64,000 nucleotides of DNA from Micromonospora sp. WMMD1120. Lineage in GTDB: Bacteria; Actinomycetota; Actinomycetes; Mycobacteriales; Micromonosporaceae. This document shows, one piece after another, positions 42,072 through 51,904 of the stretch (positions are counted from its first letter, which is position 1; each line of letters starts with the position of its first letter). A model generated the notes under the pieces. That model searched no databases. It saw only the letters and a list, made by a program, of their open reading frames with translations, and had not been told where the DNA came from. The stretch spans positions 5,490,001 to 5,554,000 of the forward strand of contig NZ_JARUBO010000005.1 in the NCBI RefSeq assembly GCF_029626235.1, written 5' to 3'. The position numbers and the translations under genes were made by a program.

Positions 42072-44171
42072 TCACAGTGCCGCGCACTCGGTGGTGCGGG
42101 GGCCGTGCACGGTGTTGGTGATGCCGAGGTTGGTCGGTGCGGGGTTGTTGCCGGCGCAGGCGAGGGGGCCGCGGATGGTGGTGCCGGCCAGCACCGGGGT
42201 GTCGGTGCCGGTGGTGTTCGTGGACAGGTCGAGCGGTCCGGCGACGGTGACGTCGATGAGGGAGATCGCGTCGGTGGTGTCGGTGATGCGGGTCGGGCCG
42301 TAGACGGTGCTGGCGGCGAGGAGGATGCCGGCGGCGCCGGTGGTGGCGAGCGGGCCGTTGATCGTCGTGGCGGTGGTGACGAGTGCCGCGCCGGGGCGGA
42401 CGGTGACCGGGCCGTTGATGGTGGCGTTCGCGGCGCAGGTGAAGCCGGTGACGGTCAAGGTTCGGTTGCGGCGGCCGGTGACTGTGGGATAGACGCGTTC
42501 GCCGTCGGTGAGCTTTTCGACGCCGGTGGGGTCGAGCAGCAGCGGGATGAGGCCGCGTTCGGGTTGGTTGAGGGGCACGTAGTGGCCGTCGGGTGTGGTG
42601 ATGACCTTCCAGCCGTGGGCGGCGATGCGCTGGGCGACGGTGGTGCCGACGCCGGCGGGTCCGTCGGTGCGGGTGCCGTGGTACTGGGCGTCGGTGAGTT
42701 TGTAGGCGCAGGGTGGGTTGTCGAGGATGAGGTTGGCGGGGGGCGCGTCGAGCGGTGGTGGGCTGTCGCCGGGGTGGGGTGCCGGGTGGGCGGGGATGGG
42801 TCGGGAGCCGCGGAAGACCAGTCGGCCGGTGTTGGCGGCCTGGAGTTCGATGGCCTGGGCGCGGGCGGTGAGGATGGCGGCGCGGTCGGCGCGGTGGTAG
42901 TCGAGGAACTGGTGGAAGGTCCAGAGGGCGGAGTAGGTCTTGCGGCGGCGGTTGTTGGCGGTGTTGCCCTCGTCGGGGCGGGTCTGGCCGCCGGCGCTGC
43001 GCAGTTCGAGCAGGGAGTTGGTGACGTTCTTGAGGCCGAGGGTGTTGCGCAGGATGGTTTCCTCGCTGAGGCCGACGTTGCCGCCGCCTTCGCAGCCGTA
43101 GGGGCAGGGCCACCAGCCGGCTTCGGCGCCCTTGGCGTACATGTGGCCTTCGATCATGTCCTGGGACTGGTCGAAGATGGGTTGGGCGACGTTCTGGTGT
43201 CGGGGCGGCAGCATGGGCAGGTCGCCGGCGCGGGAGTTGCCGAATTCGTGGCCGTCGTAGCCGGCGACGGGTCGGTAGTCGCGGACCATCCTGATGTACG
43301 CGGTGGTTTCGGGTTGGCGGATCAGGGAGTAGTCGCGGTTGAGGTCCTGGCCGGTGGAGTTGCCGCGGGTGTTGGCGGCGCGGCCGTCTCCGTTGATGGT
43401 GGGGACGATCAGGACTGTGGTGTGGCTGAGCAGGTCGGTGACGCGGGGGTCGGTGCTGAAGGCGAGTTGGCGGGCCATGATGAGGCAGGCTTCGCGGTCG
43501 CCGGGTTCGTTGCCGTGCACGTTGCAGTTGATGGCGACGGGGGCGGTGGCGGCGACGGCCTGCGGGGTGGCCGGTGGGGTGGGGTGGCCGATGAGGAGCA
43601 TGTTGATGGGTCGGTTCTGGACGGTGCGGCCGAGTTCGACGACGCGGACGCGGTCGCTGAGGGCGTCGATGGCGGCGGTGTAGGCGTACTCGTCGGTGTC
43701 GCTGGTGTATTGCGCGGCGTGGGTGGTCTCCCACTGGGTGCGTAGCTGTTGGCCGGGGGTGTCGGGGTTGCCCCAGGGTGCGGTGGTGGTGGCGGTGACG
43801 GGGTCGGAGTAGGGGTGTTCGGTGGTGTCGGTGCGGGCGCGTACGCGCCATCGGAAGGTGTCGCCGGGGTGGAAGCCGGCGTCGGCGAAGGTGGGGGCGT
43901 GTGGGTTGATCTGGCGGTTGGGGCGCCAGATGCCGACGATGGTGGGCGCGCCGGTGGGGGTGTCGGTGGCGTCGACGGGGGTGCGTTCGATCTGGTAGTC
44001 GGTGGCGCCGTCGACGGGTTGCCAGGCGAGGGTGGCGTAGCCGTCGGCCTGGCGGACGGTGAGGGCGCTGACCTGGTCGGCTGGTGCGGCGTTGGCGGGG
44101 GTGGGCGCGGTGGTGAGGGTGACGGCGATGAGGGTGGACACGGCGATGGCGGTGGGTCGCTGGCGTCTCAT
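42072..44171 (-). CDS. Secreted M14 zinc carboxypeptidase with FN3 and repeat domains
   Basis: This 699-residue protein has a signal peptide (about 1-30, STLIAVTLTTAPTPANAAP) and a fibronectin-III-like domain (about 35-105). The M14 peptidase domain (about 135-450) has zinc-binding HGNE in NCNVHGNEPGDRE, the substrate-binding NR in GQDLNRDYS and a GYDGHEFG region. The C-terminal about 130 residues hold six short [VI]xGP repeats of a beta-helix-like type. It would trim C-terminal residues from peptides outside the cell. GGAGG precedes ATG 44171. Confidence 0.9.
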   Translation of the reverse strand: MRRQRPTAIAVSTLIAVTLTTAPTPANAAPADQVSALTVRQADGYATLAWQPVDGATDYQIERTPVDATDTPTGAPTIVGIWRPNRQINPHAPTFADAGFHPGDTFRWRVRARTDTTEHPYSDPVTATTTAPWGNPDTPGQQLRTQWETTHAAQYTSDTDEYAYTAAIDALSDRVRVVELGRTVQNRPINMLLIGHPTPPATPQAVAATAPVAINCNVHGNEPGDREACLIMARQLAFSTDPRVTDLLSHTTVLIVPTINGDGRAANTRGNSTGQDLNRDYSLIRQPETTAYIRMVRDYRPVAGYDGHEFGNSRAGDLPMLPPRHQNVAQPIFDQSQDMIEGHMYAKGAEAGWWPCPYGCEGGGNVGLSEETILRNTLGLKNVTNSLLELRSAGGQTRPDEGNTANNRRRKTYSALWTFHQFLDYHRADRAAILTARAQAIELQAANTGRLVFRGSRPIPAHPAPHPGDSPPPLDAPPANLILDNPPCAYKLTDAQYHGTRTDGPAGVGTTVAQRIAAHGWKVITTPDGHYVPLNQPERGLIPLLLDPTGVEKLTDGERVYPTVTGRRNRTLTVTGFTCAANATINGPVTVRPGAALVTTATTINGPLATTGAAGILLAASTVYGPTRITDTTDAISLIDVTVAGPLDLSTNTTGTDTPVLAGTTIRGPLACAGNNPAPTNLGITNTVHGPRTTECAAL

Positions 44172-44271
44172 GTGGCCTCCGACGGGGTGATCGTGGCGCG
44201 TTTCGACCAGCATGATCGTCGAAGTTCGTCGATGCAATGATCTTGAGGGATTCTTGCGTGTTGCTGCCGGG

Positions 44272-45051
44272 TCAGCCGAGGTCGACCAGCAGGGGCCGGT
44301 GGTCGGAGATGGTGGACACCGGCGCGGTGACGGCGCGGACCGGTGGTAGCTGGTCGAGGGCGTGCCGGTCGGCGAGGATGTGGTCGAGTTGGACGCGTGG
44401 TTGTCCGGCGGGGTAGGTGGGGTGTCGGCCCAGGGGGTGCCAGCCGGAGACGAGCCGGGCCGCGCCGGCGGGCAGGTTGAGGTCGCCGAGCAGGACGCGG
44501 GGGGCGGGTAGCGCGCGCAGGGCGCGGACGGTCTGGCGGAGTTGGCGGGCGTTCCAGCCGGGGACGAAGGACAGGTGGGTCGCGGCGACGGTGAGCGGGC
44601 CGTGCGGGGTGTCCAGGACGGCTGCGAGGACGACGCGGGGTTCGTCCTCGAGGAGGATGAGGCCGCCGCGGGGGCCGGGGACGTAGACCGGTGAGCGTAC
44701 GGGCGCCGGTTTGAGTCGGGTGACGTGCCAGCTGCGTACGGGGTGTCGGCTGATCAGTCCGATGCCGTAGCAGGGTTCGCCGTGGCCGTCGTCGTCGTGG
44801 CGCAGGGGGCGGAACTGTTCGCCGGGGGTGCCGACGACGGCGGCGGCGAAGCGGTGCTGCGGTGCGTCGAGGGCGCGGGCGGCGACGGAGGTGAGGTCGA
44901 GGTTGCCGCTGCGGTGTTGGTCGCGGTCGACTTCCTGCAGGGCGAGCACGTCGGCGTCGAGGGCGGCGATGGCGGTGGTGAGCCGGTCGGGGTCGACGAG
45001 CCCGTCGGCGAGGGATCGTCCGTGCAGCACGTTGAAGGTGGCCAGGCGCAC
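44272..45051 (-). CDS. Endonuclease/exonuclease/phosphatase family protein
   Basis: This 259-residue protein has the EEP fold: LATFNVLHG at the start, the metal-binding Glu in VLALQEVDRD, VAATHLSFV, the GDLNLPAG Asp-x-Asn and SDHRPLLVDL (catalytic His). Members cleave DNA, phosphoinositides or sphingomyelin; this one is not exported and the substrate is unknown. The GTG at 45051 has TATGGT exactly 6 bases upstream, so translation is probably leaderless. It is divergent from the small membrane protein and TSUP genes. Confidence 0.9.
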   Translation of the reverse strand: MRLATFNVLHGRSLADGLVDPDRLTTAIAALDADVLALQEVDRDQHRSGNLDLTSVAARALDAPQHRFAAAVVGTPGEQFRPLRHDDDGHGEPCYGIGLISRHPVRSWHVTRLKPAPVRSPVYVPGPRGGLILLEDEPRVVLAAVLDTPHGPLTVAATHLSFVPGWNARQLRQTVRALRALPAPRVLLGDLNLPAGAARLVSGWHPLGRHPTYPAGQPRVQLDHILADRHALDQLPPVRAVTAPVSTISDHRPLLVDLG

Positions 45052-45089
45052 TCCTGCACCATACGTGTCCGTGGCATGGTTGCCGGGTG

Positions 45090-45173
45090 GTGAAGGCGTT
45101 GCTGTGTTCGGGGTTGGTGTTCGTGGTGGTCGGGGCGTGTGGTGTGTGGTTGCGGCGTCGGCGGGGTCGCTGA
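45090..45173 (+). CDS. Possible 27-residue single-pass membrane peptide
   Basis: The frame reads VKALLCSGLVFVVVGACGVW and ends in a basic tail. One hydrophobic helix and a positive C-terminus match typical small membrane proteins. It fits neatly in the gap between the EEP gene and TSUP gene. There is no clear ribosome site; a CATGGT lies 10 bases before the GTG. Coding is plausible but unproven. Confidence 0.35.
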   Translation: MKALLCSGLVFVVVGACGVWLRRRRGR

Positions 45174-45234
45174 GGGGTGAGGCTGGCCACTGGGCGCCCT
45201 GGTCGCCGGGTCGCAGTGGGCAGAATTGCCGCCC

Positions 45235-46008
45235 GTGGACGCCGTATCGCTGAGTACCCTGCTGGCCGCCGCGGCGATGGCCGGGTGGGTGGATGCCGTG
45301 GTCGGTGGTGGTGGGTTGTTGCTGCTGCCGGCGTTGCTGGTGGCCGCCCCGGGGTTGCCGGTGGCCACCGCGTTGGGCACGAACAAGTTGGCCGCGATCT
45401 TCGGTACGGCCACGGCGGCGGCGACGTACACCCGCAGGACCACTGTCGATTGGCGGGTGGCGGGCCCGGCGGCGGGTGTGGCGGTGCTCAGCGCGGGGGT
45501 GGGCGCGGCGTTGGCCGGTTCGGTGCCGGCGTCGGCGTACCGGCCGGTGGTGCTGGTGGTCCTGGTGGCGGTGGCGGTGTTCGTCCTGCTGCGGCCCCGG
45601 CTGGGGGTGGTGGCGGTGCCGCGGCGGCGCACGCCGGTGCGGGTGGCGACGGTGATCGCGGTGGCCGGGGTGGGTATCGCCCTGTACGACGGGTTGATCG
45701 GGCCGGGCACCGGCACGTTCCTGGTGTTGGCGTTCACCACGTTGGTGGGTGCGGACTTCGTGCACGGTTCGGCGATGGCGAAGGTGGTCAACGCGGGGAC
45801 GAACCTGGGCGCGCTGGTGGTGTTCGCGGTGACCGGGCACGTGTGGTGGCTGTTGGGAGCGGCGATGGCGGTGTGCAACATCGCCGGGGCGGTGCTGGGG
45901 GCGCGGATGGCGTTGCGGCGCGGCGCGGGTTTCGTGCGGGTGGTGCTGCTGGTCGTGGTGTTGGCCCTGGTGGCGAAGCTGGGTCACGACCAGTGGGTGG
46001 CGCGCTGA
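45235..46008 (+). CDS. TSUP-family (TauE/SafE) membrane transporter
   Basis: This 257-residue protein has about eight hydrophobic helices. It begins SLSTLLAAAAMAGWVDAVVGGGGLLLLPALL and later has GLIGPGTGTFLVLAFTTLVGADFVHGSAMAKV, the TauE/SafE (sulfite/sulfur-compound exporter) repeats. The substrate is unknown. I chose the GTG at 45235 because CAGAAT lies 8 bases upstream; a TTG at 45226 is in frame. The stop overlaps the ATG of the GNAT gene (TGATG), so the two are coupled. Confidence 0.88.
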   Translation: MDAVSLSTLLAAAAMAGWVDAVVGGGGLLLLPALLVAAPGLPVATALGTNKLAAIFGTATAAATYTRRTTVDWRVAGPAAGVAVLSAGVGAALAGSVPASAYRPVVLVVLVAVAVFVLLRPRLGVVAVPRRRTPVRVATVIAVAGVGIALYDGLIGPGTGTFLVLAFTTLVGADFVHGSAMAKVVNAGTNLGALVVFAVTGHVWWLLGAAMAVCNIAGAVLGARMALRRGAGFVRVVLLVVVLALVAKLGHDQWVAR

Positions 46009-46778
46009 TGGTGGTGCGCGCGGAGCACGACCGGGCGGTCCTGGCGCGGTTGCTGGGTCGTGATCCGGTGCTGCACGCCTACCAGTTGGGTGACCTGGAC
46101 GACTTCTTCTGGCCGTACACGTCGTGGTTTCGTCGTGGTGAGCAGGTCGTGTTGCTGTACCACGGTGCGGACCCGCCGACGTTGCTGGCGTTCGCCGCGC
46201 CGGCGGACACCGCGGCGCTTCGGGTGTTGCTGGCGCGGGTGGCGCCGGTGCTGCCGGCGCGACTGTACGCGCACCTCTCCCCCGGGCTGGTCGACGCGGT
46301 GACTGGGGTGTTCGGCGTCGACGCCGGTGGGCGCCACCACCGGATGGCGTTGACGGACCCGGGCCGGCTGGCGGGGGTGACGCCGGCGGGTGTGCCGCTC
46401 GGGTCGGCGGACCTGCCGGCGTTGCGGGAGTTGTACGCGCGGGCGTACCCGGGTAACTGGTTCGACGAGCGGATGCTCGACACCGGGCAGTACCTGGGGG
46501 TCCGCGAGGGTGGTCAGCTGGTCGCGGTGGCCGGGGTGCACGTGTACTCGCCGGCGTACCGGGTGGCGGCGTTGGGCAATGTCACGACGCGTCCGGGTTG
46601 GCGGGGTCGGGGGTTGGGCGCGGCGGTGGTGGCGGCGCTGTGCGTGCGGCTGCGGGAGAGCGTGACGCACGTGACGTTGAACGTGAAGGCGGACAACGTG
46701 GCGGCGGTGCGCCTGTACGAGCGGGTGGGGTTCACCCGGGTCGCCGACTACGACGAGTGGACGTTGACGGCCCGGTAG
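46008..46778 (+). CDS. GNAT-family acetyltransferase (FR47-like)
   Basis: This 256-residue protein has a variable N-terminal half and a C-terminal GNAT domain (about 120-255): VRVAALGNVTTRPGWRGRGLGAAVVAALC-type acetyl-CoA loop, THVTLNVKADNVAAVRLYERVGF and the closing strand. The substrate is unknown. The ATG lies within the stop of the TSUP gene (overlap of one base). It is convergent with def, 4 bp away. Confidence 0.9.
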   Translation: MVVRAEHDRAVLARLLGRDPVLHAYQLGDLDDFFWPYTSWFRRGEQVVLLYHGADPPTLLAFAAPADTAALRVLLARVAPVLPARLYAHLSPGLVDAVTGVFGVDAGGRHHRMALTDPGRLAGVTPAGVPLGSADLPALRELYARAYPGNWFDERMLDTGQYLGVREGGQLVAVAGVHVYSPAYRVAALGNVTTRPGWRGRGLGAAVVAALCVRLRESVTHVTLNVKADNVAAVRLYERVGFTRVADYDEWTLTAR

Positions 46779-46782
46779 CGGG

Positions 46783-47292
46783 TCAGCGGCGGCGGCTGGG
46801 TGAGTCGAAGCGGCCGGCGCGGATCTCGCGCAGGGCGCGGCGGCGGGTGTCGCCGCGCAGGGTGTCGACGTAGAGCCGGCCGTTGACGTGGTCGGTCTCG
46901 TGTTGCAGGGCGCGGGCGAGGAAACCGCTGCCGGTGATGGTGAGCGGCTCGCCGTGCTGGTCGACGCCGTGGGCGGTGGCGTGCAGGGCCCGCACGGTCG
47001 GGAAGTACAGCCCGGGGATGGACAGGCAGCCCTCGTCGTCGTCCTGGATCTCGTCGGACAGGTCCAGGGTGGGGTTGATCAGGTGGCCGCGGTGCCCGTC
47101 GGCGTCGTAGACGAACACCCGGGCGCTGACGCCGATCTGCGGCGCGGCGACGCCGGCGCGGCCGGGCGCGCCGAGCAGGGTGTCCATCAGGTCGGTGACG
47201 AGGCCGCGCAGCTCGGCGTCGAAGGTGGTGACCGGCTCGCATTCGGTGCGCAGGACGGGGTCGCCGATGATCCGGATGGGCCGCATGGTCAT
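46783..47292 (-). CDS. def: Peptide deformylase
   Basis: This 169-residue enzyme removes the formyl group from new proteins. All three motifs are present: GVAAPQIG (I), EGCLSIPG (II, Cys ligand) and QHETDHVNG (III, HExxH-type). TACCCT lies 7 bases before the ATG at 47292, suggesting a leaderless start in spite of the pabB gene on the same strand 31 bp upstream. Actinobacteria often carry two def genes; this copy lacks fmt beside it, so it may be the second. Confidence 0.95.
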   Translation of the reverse strand: MTMRPIRIIGDPVLRTECEPVTTFDAELRGLVTDLMDTLLGAPGRAGVAAPQIGVSARVFVYDADGHRGHLINPTLDLSDEIQDDDEGCLSIPGLYFPTVRALHATAHGVDQHGEPLTITGSGFLARALQHETDHVNGRLYVDTLRGDTRRRALREIRAGRFDSPSRRR

Positions 47293-47323
47293 GGTGGTCA
47301 GGGTATCGCCGGCGGTGGCGGGG

Positions 47324-48568
47324 TCAGTGTTCGGCCAGGGTGGCGCGTATCGGGGCGGTCTTCGCGGCGGCTTCGGCGACCTCGGCGTACGGGTCGCTGT
47401 CGATGGTGATGCCGCCGCCGGCCCAGGTGTGCAGCCGGTGGCCGTCGGTGGCGGCGGTGCGGATGGTCAGGCCGAGGTCGACGCGGCCGGGGGCGACCCA
47501 GCCGAGGGCGCCCATGCTGGCGCCGCGGCCGACGGGTTCGAGGTCGCCGATCTGGGTCAGCGCGGCGCGTTTCGGGGCGCCGGTGACGGAGCCGCCGGGG
47601 CAGGTGGCGCGCAGCAGGTCGGCGAGGCCGAGGCCGTCGGCGGCGGTGGCGCGCACCGTCGACTCGGCCTGCCAGAGGTCGCACCAGCGGCGGACGGTGA
47701 ACAGTTCGTCGACGGTGACGGTGCCGGTGGCCGCGACGCGGGCCAGGTCGTTGCGTTCCAGGTCGACGATCATGATGTGTTCGGCGCGTTCCTTGGCGCT
47801 GGCGAGCAGGTCGGCGCGGCCGGCGGCGGTGGCCGGGCGGGTGCCCTTGATGGGGCGGGTGACGAGTTGCCCGTCGGTGACCTCGACGAGGGTTTCCGGG
47901 GAGGCGCAGCCGATGGCCCAGCCGTCGCCGGTGAGAACGCCGCCGTAGCGGGCGCCGGGGAGCCTGCCGAGGCGGCGCAGGGCGGGCAGTGGGTCCCCGG
48001 CGTACGGGGCGGCGGCGTGGCCGACGAGGTTGGTCTGGTAGACGTCGCCGCGGCCGATGGCGGCGCGTACGCGGGTGACGGCGTCGGCGTGCTGCGCGGG
48101 TGTCCAGCTCTCCGTCCACGGGCCGAGCCACCACGGCGTGGGCGCGCCCGCCACACTGCGCCCGGTGACGCCGTGGTGGTAGACGACGACGGCGAGGTCG
48201 GGCAGTGTCGGCGCGGGTTCGGGCGCGGTGGTGGGGGCGCCGGCCAGCAGCGCCCCGGCGGCGGCGGAGAGGTAGAGGGCGGCGCCGCAGACCCCGGTGT
48301 CGCGGTGCGCGGGCGCGGGGCGGGTCAGGTCGTGCAGGGGGATGCCGTGCGCGGCGAGGAACCGCTCGGCGAGGGCGGCCGGGTCGCCGCCGTCGCGGAC
48401 GTGCCAGTGCAGGCGGGCGCGTTCGGTCAGCGCGCCGCGGCAGGCGGGCGGGGCGGCGGGCGCATCGACGGGTGCCGCTGAACCGCTGGTCGTGCCGCGT
48501 ACCTGTGGGAGCGTTTCCACGCCGTATGGTCCAACCTTCCTCATCCGTTCAGTGGATTTCCCGGTCAC
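47324..48568 (-). CDS. pabB: Aminodeoxychorismate synthase component I
   Basis: This protein of up to 414 residues has the anthranilate synthase I/PabB fold. The conserved C-terminal half has RPIKGTRPA, SAKERAEHIMIVDLERNDLARV and CPGGSVTGAPK, and the chorismate-binding WAGGGITIDSDP. It makes aminodeoxychorismate for folate from chorismate and ammonia supplied by a glutaminase (PabA), which is not next to it. Several in-frame starts exist (48568, 48544) and no strong ribosome site decides. The N-terminal 60 residues are Pro/Ala-rich and uncertain. Confidence 0.9.
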   Translation of the reverse strand: MTGKSTERMRKVGPYGVETLPQVRGTTSGSAAPVDAPAAPPACRGALTERARLHWHVRDGGDPAALAERFLAAHGIPLHDLTRPAPAHRDTGVCGAALYLSAAAGALLAGAPTTAPEPAPTLPDLAVVVYHHGVTGRSVAGAPTPWWLGPWTESWTPAQHADAVTRVRAAIGRGDVYQTNLVGHAAAPYAGDPLPALRRLGRLPGARYGGVLTGDGWAIGCASPETLVEVTDGQLVTRPIKGTRPATAAGRADLLASAKERAEHIMIVDLERNDLARVAATGTVTVDELFTVRRWCDLWQAESTVRATAADGLGLADLLRATCPGGSVTGAPKRAALTQIGDLEPVGRGASMGALGWVAPGRVDLGLTIRTAATDGHRLHTWAGGGITIDSDPYAEVAEAAAKTAPIRATLAEH

Positions 48569-48622
48569 CGGGCGGGCACCTGGTCGATGCTGGCCACCTT
48601 TGCTTGGTACTGTGCGTCACTG

Positions 48623-48639
48623 GTCATGTGAACCATGAC
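48623..48639. promoter_or_regulatory. Dyad in the pabB/DUF5999 divergent region
   Basis: GTCATG-N5-CATGAC is a perfect 6-bp inverted repeat. It lies 29 bp before the DUF5999 start codon and just after TACTGT (48609-48614), a possible -10. It may be an operator or an mRNA 5' hairpin. Confidence 0.35.
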
Positions 48640-48667
48640 ACAGTGCCCCCACAGTCCGGAGAACCCG

Positions 48668-48868
48668 ATGTGCCAGCACCAACCGACCTGTCCCTCCGCC
48701 GAAGCCACCGACCGGGAAGCCGCCCGCGTCCTCGCCTGCTTCCCTGAGCAGGGCTGGAGCCTGCTCTGCAACGGTGTCATCGTCTTCGAGGACACCGGCG
48801 AGCTGCTTCCCGACGGCAGCAGCATCGCACCTCACCGTGGCCCCGCTCGCCACGCCCTCGTGGCCTGA
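48668..48868 (+). CDS. DUF5999 family small protein
   Basis: This 66-residue protein reads MCQHQPTCPSAEATDREAAR, then GWSLLCNGVIVFEDTGELLPDG. It matches the actinobacterial DUF5999 family, with Cys/His that could hold a metal in the first 10 residues. Function unknown. The ATG at 48668 is preferred over an ATG 33 bases upstream because CGGAG lies 7 bases before it and the family starts MCQHQPxCP. Confidence 0.85.
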   Translation: MCQHQPTCPSAEATDREAARVLACFPEQGWSLLCNGVIVFEDTGELLPDGSSIAPHRGPARHALVA

Positions 48869-49006
48869 TCGACCACTCAACGTAATCAGACCACGCCGCT
48901 GACTCCTCCTCGCAGCGGCTGCCGGGGCGGCCCGAACACCGCCCGCCCCGGCGCGCGCCGGCCGCCGCGCCCCGACCCCGCAGCGCCGGGACGCCCACCC
49001 GCGTTG

Positions 49007-51829
49007 TCAGTCCTCGAACGCCTCCGGCGACGGGCACGAGCAGACCAGGTTCCGGTCGCCGTACGCGCCGTCGATGCGCCGCACCGGCGGCCAGTACTTC
49101 CCGGCCCGGTCCACCCCGGCCGGGTACGCGCCCACCGACCGCGGGTACGGGTGCGGCCACTCGTCACCGCTGACCATCGCCGCGGTGTGCGGCGCGTTCG
49201 CGAGGGGGTTGTCCCCCGCCGGCCACTGCCCCGAGCCGACCTGGTCGATCTCCGCGCGGATCGCGATCATCGCGTCGCAGAACCGGTCCAGCTCGGCCAG
49301 GTCCTCGCTCTCGGTCGGCTCCACCATCAGCGTCCCCGCCACCGGGAACGACATCGTCGGCGCGTGGAACCCGTAGTCGATCAGCCGCTTGGCCACGTCG
49401 TCGACGCTCACCCCGGTCGCCTTCGTCAACGGCCGCAGGTCGAGGATGCACTCGTGCGCCACCAGGCCCTTGTTGCCGGTGTACAGCACGTCGAAGTGCC
49501 CCCGCAGCCGCGCCGCCACGTAGTTGGCCGCGAGGACCGCCACCCCGGTCGCCCGGGTCAGCCCTTCGGCGCCCATCATCCGCAGGTACGCCCACGGGAT
49601 CGGCAGGATCCCCGCCGACCCGTACCTCGCCGCCGAGATCGCCGGCGTCGCGTCGGCGTGCGCGCCGAGAGGGTCACCGGGCAGGAACGGCGCCAGGTGC
49701 GCGCGCACCGCCACCGGACCGACACCCGGGCCGCCTCCGCCGTGCGGAATGCAGAACGTCTTGTGCAGGTTCAGGTGCGACACGTCAGCGCCGAACTTAC
49801 CCGGCTTCGCGAACCCGACCAGCGCGTTGAGGTTCGCCCCGTCGACGTACACCTGCCCGCCCGCGTCGTGGACCTTCGCGCACAGCGACGCGATGCCCGT
49901 CTCGTACACCCCGTGCGTCGACGGGTACGTCACCATGATCGCCGCGAGCGCGTCCCGGTGCTTGTCGATCTTCGCGTCCAGGTCGACCAGGTCGACGTTG
50001 CCGTCGTCGTCGCAGGCCACCACGACGACCCGCATGCCGGCCATCACCGCCGACGCCGCGTTCGTGCCGTGCGCCGACGACGGGATCAGGCACACGTCGC
50101 GGTGCGTCTCCCCCCGCGACGCGTGCCAGGAGCGGATCGCCAGCAACCCCGCCAGCTCGCCCTGCGACCCCGCGTTGGGTTGCACGCTGACCGCGTCGTA
50201 GCCGGTCACCTCCGCCAGCCACGACTCCAACTGGCCGATCATCTCCCGGTACCCGACGGTCTGCTCCGCGGGCGCGAACGGGTGGATGTGGGCGAACTCC
50301 GCCCAGCTGATCGGCTCCATCTCGGTGGTCGCGTTCAGCTTCATCGTGCACGACCCCAGCGGGATCATCCCCCGGTCCAGCGCGTAGTCGAAGTCCGACA
50401 ACCGCCGCAGGTAGCGCAGCATCGCCGTCTCCGAGTGGTGGCCGCGGAACACCGGGTGGGTCAAAAAGTCCGTCGTGCGACGCAACCCGGCCGGCAGCGC
50501 CACGTCCACGTCCCCGTCGAACGCCGGCACCCCGAACGCCTCCCACACCAGGCGCAGGTGCTCCTCGGTGGTCGTCTCGTCGCAGGAGATCCCCACCCGG
50601 TCGGCGTCGACCAGCCGCAGGTTCACGCCCCGCCCGGCGGCCGCCGCGACGACCGCCGCCGCCCGCCCCGGCACGCTCGCCGAGACGGTGTCGAAGAACG
50701 CCACGTCCGCGACGTCCACCCCACCGGCGCGCAGCCCGGCCGCGAGCCGCGCCGCCATCGCATGGGTACGCGTCGCGATGTCCCGCAGCCCGTCCGGGCC
50801 GTGGTAGACGGCGTACATGCCGGCCATCACCGCCAGCAGCACCTGCGCGGTGCAGATGTTGCTCGTCGCCTTCTCCCGCCGGATGTGCTGCTCACGGGTC
50901 TGCAACGCCAGCCGGTACGCCGGGTTGCCGTCCGCGTCGCGCGACACCCCGACCAGACGCCCGGGCAGCATCCGCTCCAGGCCCGAGCGCACCGCCAGGT
51001 AACCGGCGTGCGGCCCACCGAAGCCCATCGGTACGCCGAACCGCTGGGTGGTGCCGGCGGCGATGTCCGCGCCGATCTGCCCCGGCGCCCGCAGCACCGT
51101 CAACGCCAGCAGGTCCGCCGCGACGGTCACCAGCGCTCCCACGGCGTGGGCCGCCTCGACGAGCCCCGCGTCGTCGCGCACCGCCCCGGACGCCCCCGGG
51201 TACTGCAGGTGCAGGCCGAAGAACTCCGCCGGCAACTCGTCGCGCCGCACGTCGACGACCCGCACGTCGATACCGAGCGGCACCGCCCGGCTGGTGATCA
51301 CCGCGATGGTCTGCGGCAGGGCGTCGGCGTCGACGACGTACACCGGGCTCTTGCTCCTGGACGCCCGCCGCGCCAGGGTCATGGCCTCCGCCGCCGCGGT
51401 GCCCTCGTCGAGCATCGACGCGTTCGCGGTCGCCAGACCGGTCAGGTCGGTGACCATGGTCTGGAAGTTCAGCAGCGCCTCCAGCCGACCCTGGCTGATC
51501 TCCGGCTGGTACGGCGTGTACGCCGTGTACCACGCCGGGTCCTCCAGCACGTTACGGCGGATCACCGCCGGGGTGTGCGTGCCGTGGTAGCCCAGGCCGA
51601 TCATCGACACGGCGACGGTGTTGCGCGCCGCCAGGGACCGCAGCTCGGCGATGGCCTGCGCCTCGGTCGCCGGGTCGGGCAGGTCGAGGGTGCCGTGCCA
51701 GCGGATCACCTCGGGGATCGCCGCGTCCATCAGCTCGTCGATCGAGTCGTGCCCGACGACCTGCAACATCCGACGCTCGTCGTCGGGACCGGGACCGATG
51801 TGACGGGTGGCGAACTGTTCTGCGGTCAT
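49007..51829 (-). CDS. gcvP: Glycine dehydrogenase (P protein of glycine cleavage)
   Basis: This 940-residue PLP enzyme decarboxylates glycine and passes the aminomethyl group to the lipoyl arm of GcvH. It has the expected full length and fused alpha/beta halves: [21 protein letters not shown] at the start, [10 protein letters not shown] in the middle, and [20 protein letters not shown] with the PLP-binding Lys. A single-aptamer glycine riboswitch lies in its leader, so it should be induced by glycine. gcvH is 8 kb further right; gcvT is not in the window. Confidence 0.97.
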   Translation of the reverse strand: MTAEQFATRHIGPGPDDERRMLQVVGHDSIDELMDAAIPEVIRWHGTLDLPDPATEAQAIAELRSLAARNTVAVSMIGLGYHGTHTPAVIRRNVLEDPAWYTAYTPYQPEISQGRLEALLNFQTMVTDLTGLATANASMLDEGTAAAEAMTLARRASRSKSPVYVVDADALPQTIAVITSRAVPLGIDVRVVDVRRDELPAEFFGLHLQYPGASGAVRDDAGLVEAAHAVGALVTVAADLLALTVLRAPGQIGADIAAGTTQRFGVPMGFGGPHAGYLAVRSGLERMLPGRLVGVSRDADGNPAYRLALQTREQHIRREKATSNICTAQVLLAVMAGMYAVYHGPDGLRDIATRTHAMAARLAAGLRAGGVDVADVAFFDTVSASVPGRAAAVVAAAAGRGVNLRLVDADRVGISCDETTTEEHLRLVWEAFGVPAFDGDVDVALPAGLRRTTDFLTHPVFRGHHSETAMLRYLRRLSDFDYALDRGMIPLGSCTMKLNATTEMEPISWAEFAHIHPFAPAEQTVGYREMIGQLESWLAEVTGYDAVSVQPNAGSQGELAGLLAIRSWHASRGETHRDVCLIPSSAHGTNAASAVMAGMRVVVVACDDDGNVDLVDLDAKIDKHRDALAAIMVTYPSTHGVYETGIASLCAKVHDAGGQVYVDGANLNALVGFAKPGKFGADVSHLNLHKTFCIPHGGGGPGVGPVAVRAHLAPFLPGDPLGAHADATPAISAARYGSAGILPIPWAYLRMMGAEGLTRATGVAVLAANYVAARLRGHFDVLYTGNKGLVAHECILDLRPLTKATGVSVDDVAKRLIDYGFHAPTMSFPVAGTLMVEPTESEDLAELDRFCDAMIAIRAEIDQVGSGQWPAGDNPLANAPHTAAMVSGDEWPHPYPRSVGAYPAGVDRAGKYWPPVRRIDGAYGDRNLVCSCPSPEAFED

Positions 51830-51904
51830 GGGGCGCTCCCGGGGGCGAGGTCGACGTGTCGGCCTCCCCCTCTGTCACACCCGTGACGGGCGCTCCACAG
51901 TGCC

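Noticed and set aside
41350..43851. Long frame fusing the fasciclin gene with sequence opposite the M14 gene
   Set aside because: The upstream part is a Arg/His/Pro-rich shadow in a different frame of the M14 gene. The lipoprotein start at 42000 has a ribosome site.
44725..45093. Plus-strand frame opposite the EEP gene
   Set aside because: Gly/Val-rich shadow; the minus strand has the EEP active-site motifs.
51830..51904. A second glycine aptamer between the riboswitch and gcvP
   Set aside because: The conserved GAGAG, GCCGAAGGGGCAA and CTCTCAGGCAAAAGG segments occur only once. The rest looks like the expression platform.
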